Positions 32,774 to 39,026 of a DNA stretch of 40,926 nucleotides are shown piece by piece; the first letter of the stretch is position 1, and every line of letters begins with the position of its first letter. The translations under genes were made by a program, and so were the position numbers. The notes beneath the pieces were generated by a model, which worked only from the letters and a program-made list of their open reading frames with translations, made no database searches and was not told the DNA's origin. Source of the stretch: Campylobacteraceae bacterium (GTDB lineage Bacteria; Campylobacterota; Campylobacteria; Campylobacterales; Sulfurovaceae); assembly GCA_026986355.1 (NCBI GenBank), contig JALSOO010000105.1:1-40926 (forward strand), read 5' to 3'.

Positions 32774-34002
32774 TATCTATCCACCTCTCCAAATACAATA
32801 TTTGTTGAACCAATAATAGTTACAACATCTGCAATATAAGTACCAACTAAAATCTCTTGAAGCAGTCCTGTATGGAAGAATGATGGTGCTCTACACTTAA
32901 GTCTATAAGCATATGGCTCTCCCTCTGATTTGATATAGAATCCAAGCTCTCCTTTTGGAGACTCTGTTGGAACATATACCTCCCCTTTTGGTGGTCTCAT
33001 TCCTTGTGTGACTAATACAAAATGTTGCATCAATGCATAGTTTTGTGTCATTATCTCCTCTTTTGGAGCAGATATATATTGTGGTGCATGTGCCATTAAT
33101 TGAGGTTCGGTCTCATCATATTTCAAGATAAGTTGACGAATCATCTTTGTTGACTCTTTCATCTCTGCCATATAGAGTCTATATCTACCATAAGAGTCAT
33201 TAGTATCAGCTACAGGTATATCAAAATCCAATTCTGAATAGAGTTCATAAGGCTCTTCTTTACGAACATCATAAGCAACTCCTGAACCTCTAAGCATAGG
33301 ACCTGTACAACCCCAACTAAGCGCATCTTCAGTAGAGATTACACCAACATCTTCCAAACGCATTTTCCAAATTCTATTCTCTTGTAGAAGTGCATTATAG
33401 GTATGTTCTAACTCATAATCAACAGCATTACAGAAGTTTCTCATTTGTGCTAACCAACCTGCTGGTAAATCCAATGGAACACCACCAATTCTAACAGATG
33501 AGTGAGTCAATCTAGCTCCACAGTAATCTTCCATCAAGTCCATTGCAAACTCACGCTCACGGAAAGCATAAAGGAATACAGACATTGCACCAACGTCTAG
33601 TGCATGTGTTGCGATAAAAAATAGATGAGAGATAATTCGGTTAAGTTCAAGTAGCATAGTTCTAATAACTTGTGCTCGTCTAGGTGCTTCTATTCCCAAC
33701 AGCTTTTCTACAGCTAATGCATACGCATAGTTGTTTGAGGTAGAAGCGATATAATCAAGTCTATCTGTTGTAGGTAGAAACTCATTATATGTCATATTTT
33801 CAGCCATCTTTTCGATACCACGGTGTAGATAACCAATATCTGGATAGGCTTTTACTACCTGCTCTCCATCAAGTTCGAGTACAAGTCTTAACTGTCCATG
33901 TGCTGATGGGTGTTGTGGTCCAAAGTTGATAACCATAGTATTGTCATCACGCTCAAAATTTAGGTTTTCAAAAAATGGGGATAATTTATTTGGTTGTTGC
34001 AT
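32773..34002 (-). CDS. nuoD: Complex I subunit D
   Basis: A 409-residue 49-kDa-type subunit lining the quinone cavity with NuoB. Seen: NFGPQHPSAHGQLRLVLELD (the His of the quinone-site loop), DIGYLHRGIEKMAE, DRLDYIAS (the Asp and Tyr at the quinone head site), SHLFFIATHALDVGA, and the C-terminal end FGEVDR. Normal length. It is separate from nuoC, as in most bacteria, not fused as in E. coli. It lies 13 bp after nuoC. Confidence 0.96.
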   Translation of the reverse strand: MQQPNKLSPFFENLNFERDDNTMVINFGPQHPSAHGQLRLVLELDGEQVVKAYPDIGYLHRGIEKMAENMTYNEFLPTTDRLDYIASTSNNYAYALAVEKLLGIEAPRRAQVIRTMLLELNRIISHLFFIATHALDVGAMSVFLYAFREREFAMDLMEDYCGARLTHSSVRIGGVPLDLPAGWLAQMRNFCNAVDYELEHTYNALLQENRIWKMRLEDVGVISTEDALSWGCTGPMLRGSGVAYDVRKEEPYELYSELDFDIPVADTNDSYGRYRLYMAEMKESTKMIRQLILKYDETEPQLMAHAPQYISAPKEEIMTQNYALMQHFVLVTQGMRPPKGEVYVPTESPKGELGFYIKSEGEPYAYRLKCRAPSFFHTGLLQEILVGTYIADVVTIIGSTNIVFGEVDR

Positions 34003-34015
34003 AGTTCTCCTCCCT

Positions 34016-34810
34016 CTACTTTCTATCTTCTGCTGGTTTTACACCATCAGCTTCTTGATAATCAACCAAGAACGTTTTAGAGTACTCAATTGCTGTTTTA
34101 GTTTCGCCTTGTGAAATATCTGCACCAAACTCAACCTCATATCCTACTCTTGAGAATCGTTTTGTGTCGTGTCTATCGACTCTAGCAGGGTCTCTATTTT
34201 CTGGTCCAATAGCTTCACGAGCATCTTTTCCAAATATCCTATCTACCTCATACCATGAAGCAAACTCATCTCCTTGTAGAGGATAAGTTTTAAGAAGTGG
34301 ATATCCTTCCCAATCATCTGGCATCAAAATTCTTCTCATATATGGGTGGTTATTTGATACAATCCCAAACATATCAAACATCTCACGCTCTGCAAAGTTA
34401 GCAGATTTGTAGAGAGGAACAACAGACTCCACAGCTACCCCCTGCTCTATTCTCATTACTAGACGCATTCTTTTAACATCTTTAAGATTTAACATCTGAT
34501 AAAAGACCTCAAAGTTCCCATCTTTTGCCAAGTAATCTACAGCACTCATCTCTGTAAGTTGAGCATAGCCACACTCATTTTTTAAAATCTCTAAAGCTTT
34601 AAAGTTATCTTCGTGATTAATCTCCACAATCATAGAGCCTAATTGTATCTCTGCTCTATTTACTTCAACTTTAGAACTTAAAATCTCTAAATGCTTTACA
34701 AATACCTCATCACTACTCACATCTTCTCTAGGAGTTGATGGAACAACATGGTATCTATCCGTATAGTATGCTTTGCCTTGAACATTATCTTTTGGTACAT
34801 ATTTTCTCAT
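34016..34810 (-). CDS. nuoC: Complex I subunit C
   Basis: A 264-residue 30-kDa-type subunit. The signature is ANFAEREMFDMFGIVSNNHP and then MRRILMPDDWEGYPLLKTYP. A ~70-residue N-terminal lead and a C-terminal extension (after residue ~200, including RVDRHDTKRFSRVGYEVEFG) make it longer than most NuoC. It overlaps nuoB by one base. Confidence 0.94.
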   Translation of the reverse strand: MRKYVPKDNVQGKAYYTDRYHVVPSTPREDVSSDEVFVKHLEILSSKVEVNRAEIQLGSMIVEINHEDNFKALEILKNECGYAQLTEMSAVDYLAKDGNFEVFYQMLNLKDVKRMRLVMRIEQGVAVESVVPLYKSANFAEREMFDMFGIVSNNHPYMRRILMPDDWEGYPLLKTYPLQGDEFASWYEVDRIFGKDAREAIGPENRDPARVDRHDTKRFSRVGYEVEFGADISQGETKTAIEYSKTFLVDYQEADGVKPAEDRK

Positions 34811-35328
34811 TATATTAACCTTAAGTTCTGTTTTTTATTATTGTTCATATTTGCTGACTCTCTTCTAATCTTCTTTTGAAGCATCATCAACGCATACTGT
34901 AAAGTTTCAGGACGAGGTGCACACCCAGGAAGATATATATCAACAGGAATAATTCTATCAACTCCTTGAACCGTAGCATAGGTATTAAACATACCACCTG
35001 TATTGGCACATGACCCCATAGAGATAACCCATTTTGGTTCTGTCATCTGGTCATAGAGTCGTCTAGCAAACTCCGAGTGCTTTTTAGAGAGTGTTCCTGC
35101 TAAAATCATAACATCTGATTGTCGTGGACTAGCTCTAAAGATAGTTCCCATTCTATCAAAGTCATAACGTGATGCACCAGATGCCATCATCTCAATAGCA
35201 CAACATGCTAATCCATAAGTTAAAGGCCAAAGTGAGTTACTTCGCCCCCAGTTAATTAAGTGGTCAACGGTAGTCAATGCTACAGGTAAGCCCCCAGATG
35301 AGGCGTAATTTACTTGATGCTGTGCCAT
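34810..35328 (-). CDS. nuoB: Complex I subunit B ([4Fe-4S] N2)
   Basis: A 172-residue subunit holding the last cluster, N2, which reduces quinone. Ligands are visible: the adjacent cysteines in GLACCAIEMMASGASRYDFD, then Cys of SMGSCANTGGMF and Cys of LPGCAPRPE. Start 35328 lies 19 bp inside nuoA, with GGAG 7 nt before it. The C-terminal ~15 residues are Asn/Lys-rich. Confidence 0.96.
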   Translation of the reverse strand: MAQHQVNYASSGGLPVALTTVDHLINWGRSNSLWPLTYGLACCAIEMMASGASRYDFDRMGTIFRASPRQSDVMILAGTLSKKHSEFARRLYDQMTEPKWVISMGSCANTGGMFNTYATVQGVDRIIPVDIYLPGCAPRPETLQYALMMLQKKIRRESANMNNNKKQNLRLI

Positions 35329-35699
35329 TCAAGTGCTCCTTTTTTCCATGCGTAAATAAATCCAATTGTTAAAAGTAATATAAACAAAACCATCTCTGTA
35401 AATCCGAACCAACCAAGTAGTTTAAAATCAATAGCCCAAGGGAACATAAAGATTATCTCTACATCAAATAGAATAAATAGAAGTGCTATAAGATAAAATT
35501 GAGTCGAAATAGTATTCGGCTGTTTTGTTACCTCTGGTCCACACTCATAGATGGTTAGCTTCAACTTTTCAGTATCGAGCTTTGCTAATTTCCTACTTAC
35601 AAATCGTGCAGCCATTAATGTTGCATTAAATGCTAATACTGTCACAACAAACAAGAAGAAAATACCTAGATAGGGGTGTTCGTTAATCACATGAGTCAT
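35310..35699 (-). CDS. nuoA: Complex I subunit A
   Basis: A 129-residue three-helix subunit and first gene of the nuo operon. The conserved IYECGPEV loop (Cys and Glu) and the ILFDVEIIFMFPWA helix are visible. GGAG lies 5 nt upstream of ATG. A candidate -10 and a leader hairpin lie upstream. Confidence 0.95.
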   Translation of the reverse strand: MTHVINEHPYLGIFFLFVVTVLAFNATLMAARFVSRKLAKLDTEKLKLTIYECGPEVTKQPNTISTQFYLIALLFILFDVEIIFMFPWAIDFKLLGWFGFTEMVLFILLLTIGFIYAWKKGALEWHSIK

Positions 35700-35735
35700 T
35701 AGAACTCCTTTTTTTCAAGATGTTATTCTATGTTA

Positions 35736-35763
35736 CTATTTTTCACAAAAAAGTGAGAAATAG
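35736..35763 (-). promoter_or_regulatory. Hairpin in the nuo operon leader
   Basis: CTATTTTTCAC (35736-35746) and GTGAGAAATAG (35753-35763) pair over 11 bp (one T:G) around an A6 loop. It lies 37-64 nt upstream of the nuoA start and just after the candidate transcript start, so it would form at the 5' end of the mRNA, a place where stems often stabilise long messages. Confidence 0.45.
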
Positions 35764-35775
35764 AAGAATATTACA

Positions 35776-35781
35776 TTTATA
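35776..35781 (-). promoter_or_regulatory. Candidate -10 element of the nuo operon
   Basis: On the minus strand GATAC-TATAAA-TG gives a TATAAA hexamer; the transcript start would be near 35769, with a ~70-nt leader to nuoA. No -35 is evident, as is common in this phylum. AT-rich context lowers the weight. Confidence 0.3.
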
Positions 35782-35837
35782 GTATCTAAAATTGATTAAG
35801 ATAGATTGTCTATTTAGCGTGTTTTAAAAGTAGTATA

Positions 35838-35866
35838 AAGCTTTGTAACTAAGTGTTACAAAGCTT
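35838..35866. terminator. 12-bp perfect inverted repeat between miaA and nuoA
   Basis: AAGCTTTGTAAC (35838-35849) and GTTACAAAGCTT (35855-35866) pair perfectly around a 5-nt loop. It lies 84 bp beyond the miaA stop and ~57 bp upstream of the candidate nuo -10. The minus-strand side is followed by TATACTACTTTTAAAAC, a weak T-rich tail. It may terminate miaA or serve as an operator for nuo; both remain open. Confidence 0.5.
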
Positions 35867-35949
35867 ATTTTAAGATAGAAGAGATATTAGAAATATAGTT
35901 AACTATAACAAATCTTTATAAAAAAATTTCAACTATATTAATATAGATT

Positions 35950-36846
35950 TTATTTGAGTAGAAGATTTTCTAATTCATGTAGAGGTAGAGAGACTTTATC
36001 CTTAAATTTTGAATTATTAAATGTACGTTGACGTTTGGCTAACTGTGTTGTATGGGTGATTATCTTGGTTTTCATCTCAAACTTTGTATCGTATCCATCG
36101 AGATAACTCAAAACCTCTTTGATACCGATTGAACGCATAGGATTTGGTTTACGAGAGTAGTTTTTTTCTAAATAAAAGACTTCATCTATCAATCCTGCTT
36201 TTAGCATATTAGAAGTGCGTCTTGTGATACGTTTTCTAAGAGTATCTCTATCTACATCAATCTCATAGATAGGAGGTCTCTCCTCTATTATTGGTTTTGG
36301 AGGATTGGCACTGAAATATTCAGTAGGGGTCATTCCTGTCTCAAAATATAGATTTAACATCTTTTCAAGTCGATAACGGTCATGAATAGTTATCCTTTTT
36401 AGATACTCTTTATCCTTGTCATATAAAAATTTATGTGCCTCCTCTACATTTTGCAATAAAGCGTTACTCTTTTGCTTCGTTTTCCAAGATATAGAAGGCA
36501 GTTGAGATATTCCCTCAAGAAGCATATTGAGATAAAAACTTGTACCACCTACAATAATCAAATTTTTATTATGCTCTATTGCACTCTTTTTAGCACTATT
36601 ATAAAGTTCAATAAAGGTAGTTACATCAAAAGGCTCATCAGGGAAGATAACATCAACTCCAAAATGTTTAATCTTATGACGCTCCTCTAAAGAGGGTTTT
36701 GCCGAAGCGATATTAATCTCTTTATAGATAGATAAAGAGTCTAATGAGAGGATATAGGCATTTCTCTCTTCTGCTAATTTAATAGCCAAAGAACTTTTAC
36801 CTGAAGCCGTAGCTCCAATTAATGCTACCTGTTTAAAATCACTCAT
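35950..36846 (-). CDS. miaA: tRNA dimethylallyltransferase (MiaA)
   Basis: A 298-residue enzyme that adds the dimethylallyl group to N6 of A37 in tRNAs reading codons that start with U. Seen: the P-loop GATASGKSSLA near the N-terminus, LSLDSLSIYKEINIASAKPS (the DSxQxY-type motif with Ser-Ile in place of Gln), GGTSFYLNMLLEG, HDRYRLEKML, and SIGIKEVLSYL. AGGA before ATG. Transcribed divergently from pssA. Confidence 0.95.
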   Translation of the reverse strand: MSDFKQVALIGATASGKSSLAIKLAEERNAYILSLDSLSIYKEINIASAKPSLEERHKIKHFGVDVIFPDEPFDVTTFIELYNSAKKSAIEHNKNLIIVGGTSFYLNMLLEGISQLPSISWKTKQKSNALLQNVEEAHKFLYDKDKEYLKRITIHDRYRLEKMLNLYFETGMTPTEYFSANPPKPIIEERPPIYEIDVDRDTLRKRITRRTSNMLKAGLIDEVFYLEKNYSRKPNPMRSIGIKEVLSYLDGYDTKFEMKTKIITHTTQLAKRQRTFNNSKFKDKVSLPLHELENLLLK

Positions 36847-37060
36847 TCTATTCCTCAGAGATATTTTTATAAAAAATTGAATAGAATTTTACCATACAAT
36901 TGTGTACTAATAATGTATCAAAAATAATATTTCTTTTTTAAAAATATTTTTAAATAAATAAAAATAAAAAGAGTTCTAAAATATTGGAAAAGCTCACAAT
37001 CTATATAAACAACTACTTATCACTAATAGGGTAAAATTACATTTTTTATAAAGGAAACAG
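36847..37060. promoter_or_regulatory. Divergent promoter region, miaA (-) and pssA (+)
   Basis: The 214-bp gap is very AT-rich and holds no ORF with a ribosome-binding site. For miaA, minus-strand GGTAAAAT gives a -10 at 36886-36891, leader ~33 nt. For pssA, plus-strand GGTAAAAT gives a -10 at 37032-37037, leader ~17 nt, with AAGGA before ATG. The same eight bases on both sides is suggestive but -35 elements are lacking. Confidence 0.4.
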
Positions 37061-37612
37061 ATGTTATTTGATAAAAACAACCGTTTTAATTTAGCCAATT
37101 TGATTACATTTGCTAATATCTCTGCTGGATTAATTGCTATCCATTTTATCGTTCATGGGGACTACTTCACAGCTATTATTTTAGCATGGATTGGTGGGGC
37201 ATTGGATATTGCAGATGGAAAAGTTGCACGAAGATATAATCTATCTACCGAGTTTGGAATACAGGTAGACTCTTATGCTGATTTTATCTCTTTTGTGGTT
37301 ATGCCATCGTTTTTGCTCTATTATGCAATGACGGAACAAGCAACGATTCTACAAGAGTTAATCTTGGGATTGATTTTTCTCTTTTATATAATCTCGGGTC
37401 TTAGACGGTTGATTGAGTTTAATATGAAATCAGAAGAGGGAGAAGTAGCTAAGTTTTTTGAAGGTGTTCCTACCCCATTGGGTGCAATACTTCTTTGGAT
37501 TCTATATCTGATATTCTCTTATGGTATTATTGCTAATCCTTGGGTTATCTCTATCTTTGTAGCTATTATTGCTTGGTCATTGAATAGTAAAATAAAAATT
37601 CCTCACCCATAA
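37061..37612 (+). CDS. pssA: CDP-diacylglycerol-serine O-phosphatidyltransferase
   Basis: A 183-residue membrane enzyme of the CDP-alcohol phosphatidyltransferase family. The full catalytic signature is visible: D-G-x2-A-R-x8-G-x3-D-x3-D in ADGKVARRYNLSTEFGIQVD, then SYAD. About six helices. It makes phosphatidylserine, the precursor of phosphatidylethanolamine. The length matches short type II PssA; the adjacent ...SGLRRLIEFN segment also fits PssA. Another CDP-alcohol transferase such as PgsA is possible but less likely. It heads a three-gene run with a 3-bp gap to the next gene. Confidence 0.85.
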   Translation: MLFDKNNRFNLANLITFANISAGLIAIHFIVHGDYFTAIILAWIGGALDIADGKVARRYNLSTEFGIQVDSYADFISFVVMPSFLLYYAMTEQATILQELILGLIFLFYIISGLRRLIEFNMKSEEGEVAKFFEGVPTPLGAILLWILYLIFSYGIIANPWVISIFVAIIAWSLNSKIKIPHP

Positions 37613-37615
37613 GAT

Positions 37616-38470
37616 ATGAATAATATTAAAACAAAATTAGCCCATCTTTCTGAGATGGTTATGCTTAAACACTCTATTTTTTCACTACCTTTTATTTTTA
37701 TAGCTATGTTGGTTGCCTCTAATGGGTGGTTTGGCTGGAAACTTTTAGTTTTGGGTACATTAGCAGCTATATCAGCTAGAAATTTTGCAATGGGTGTAAA
37801 TCGTTATCTTGATAGAGATATTGATATATTAAATCCAAGAACCAAAGATAGACCATCTGTTGATGGACGGATAAGTAATCTTACAATGCAGATTTTTATA
37901 TTAGTAAATGGAGTTATCTTTATAGCTGTTGCATATTTTATTAATCCTTTGGCATTTAAACTCTCTTTTCCTATATTGGCTATACTTGGTGCATATACAC
38001 TATTTAAACGTTTCTCATCAATGGCACATCTTATTTTAGGCTTAACATTAGGATTAGCACCTATTGCAGGTGTAGTTGCTGTCTTGGGAGATATTACTAT
38101 ATGGTCACTCTATCTTGCAGGTGGCGTTCTCTTTTGGGTTGCAGGTTTTGATTTGCTCTACTCACTCCAAGATATTGAATTTGATAAGAAAAATGGATTA
38201 CACTCAATACCCTCACAATTTGGGGTAAAAAATACCATGCTTATTGCAAAACTGTTTCATACTATAACGATTATGTTGTGGGCTATGTTTGTTATTAGTG
38301 CAAACCTTGGAATTTGGGCATATATTGCAATCTTTCTAAGTGCTGTTATGCTAACCTATGAACACTATTTAGTAAATAGAGATTTTACAAAAATAGATAA
38401 AGCATTTTTTACGGTTAATGGTTACTTAGGAATAATGTTTTTTATATTAATAGTTTTGGAGGTAATATAA
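37616..38470 (+). CDS. mqnP: UbiA-family prenyltransferase, probably MqnP of the futalosine menaquinone pathway
   Basis: A 284-residue integral-membrane prenyltransferase with nine helices. Both Mg-diphosphate motifs are present: N62-x3-D66-x3-D70 in GVNRYLDRDIDILNPRTKDR and the second, YSLQDIEFDKKNGLHSIPSQ. By sequence it is UbiA-like; in Campylobacterota, which lack ubiquinone and use the futalosine route, the matching enzyme is MqnP, which prenylates the aromatic precursor of menaquinone. The specific substrate is from phylum knowledge. That links it to the nuo operon, whose product reduces menaquinone. The next gene starts on the base after its stop. Confidence 0.82.
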   Translation: MNNIKTKLAHLSEMVMLKHSIFSLPFIFIAMLVASNGWFGWKLLVLGTLAAISARNFAMGVNRYLDRDIDILNPRTKDRPSVDGRISNLTMQIFILVNGVIFIAVAYFINPLAFKLSFPILAILGAYTLFKRFSSMAHLILGLTLGLAPIAGVVAVLGDITIWSLYLAGGVLFWVAGFDLLYSLQDIEFDKKNGLHSIPSQFGVKNTMLIAKLFHTITIMLWAMFVISANLGIWAYIAIFLSAVMLTYEHYLVNRDFTKIDKAFFTVNGYLGIMFFILIVLEVI

Positions 38471-38812
38471 ATGGGTGCTAATGAGTTACAGTTTATTTTT
38501 GCTCTATTCTCTTTTGTAGCAGTAATAGGAATTATATTTTATATTTTGATAGAGAAGACAAAAATAGAGAGTTTAGAAGAGAATATAGATATATTAAATC
38601 ACAATCTAATATCTCTACAAGAGTATATCTATGAATTAGAAGAGAAAATTGACAATATCAAAAAAATATCTCAAAAAGATGAAATAAAAGAGAAAATTAT
38701 AGAGATGTATAAAGATGGAAAAGATGTTCTTCTTATAGAAAATACACTTGGTGTATCCCGTGCTAAGGTAGAGATGGTGTTAAAATTTCATAAATTACAA
38801 ACAGAAAGATAA
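38471..38812 (+). CDS. Membrane-anchored coiled-coil protein with a C-terminal HTH-like region
   Basis: A 113-residue uncharacterised protein, conserved in type in Campylobacterota to my memory. One helix at about 8-28, a coiled coil at about 32-68 (heptad-rich L, I, E, K), then a helix-turn-helix-like stretch: KEKIIEMYKDGKDVLLIENT followed by LGVSRAKVEMVLKFH, as in DNA-binding domains with an x-x-I-E-x-x-L-G-V-S-x-x-x-V pattern. It starts immediately after the mqnP stop and so is co-transcribed. Function unknown. Confidence 0.7.
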   Translation: MGANELQFIFALFSFVAVIGIIFYILIEKTKIESLEENIDILNHNLISLQEYIYELEEKIDNIKKISQKDEIKEKIIEMYKDGKDVLLIENTLGVSRAKVEMVLKFHKLQTER

Positions 38813-38828
38813 AACCGTATCTTTTCTC

Positions 38829-38857
38829 TTGAAATTACAGCATAAATAAGCTATAAT
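38829..38857 (+). promoter_or_regulatory. Promoter of the tRNA gene
   Basis: TTGAAA (38829-38834), a 17-bp spacer, and a perfect TATAAT (38852-38857) end 20 bp before the mature tRNA. This is a full sigma-70 -35/-10 pair, as expected for a stable RNA. Confidence 0.8.
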
Positions 38858-38877
38858 TTCAGCCTTTCAACATTGTT

Positions 38878-38954
38878 GCACTCATAGCTCAGCTGGATAG
38901 AGCATCGGTTTGCGGTACCGAAGGTCACAGGTTCGAATCCTGTTGGGTGTACCA
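38878..38954 (+). tRNA. tRNA-Arg, anticodon GCG
   Basis: The 77-nt cloverleaf includes an encoded CCA. Acceptor GCACTCA/TGGGTGT (G1:U72 and U5:G68 wobbles), D arm GCTC/GAGC, anticodon arm TCGGT-TTGCGGT-ACCGA with GCG at positions 34-36, variable AGGTC, T arm ACAGG-TTCGAAT-CCTGT. GCG reads Arg codons CGC and CGU. Bacteria usually use an A34 (inosine) tRNA for these, so the G34 form is notable. Confidence 0.92.
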
Positions 38955-38976
38955 CACTTAAATCATAGAAAAAAGA

Positions 38977-38985
38977 TGTTATACT
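38977..38985 (+). promoter_or_regulatory. Extended -10 promoter of the sensor-kinase gene
   Basis: TG-T-TATACT is an extended -10 box between the tRNA and the kinase. The transcript should start near 38992, leaving a ~35-nt leader to the ATG at 39027. Confidence 0.4.
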
Positions 38986-39026
38986 AAAAGATTCTAATTT
39001 ACAAATGAACGGATTGAATCAAATAG

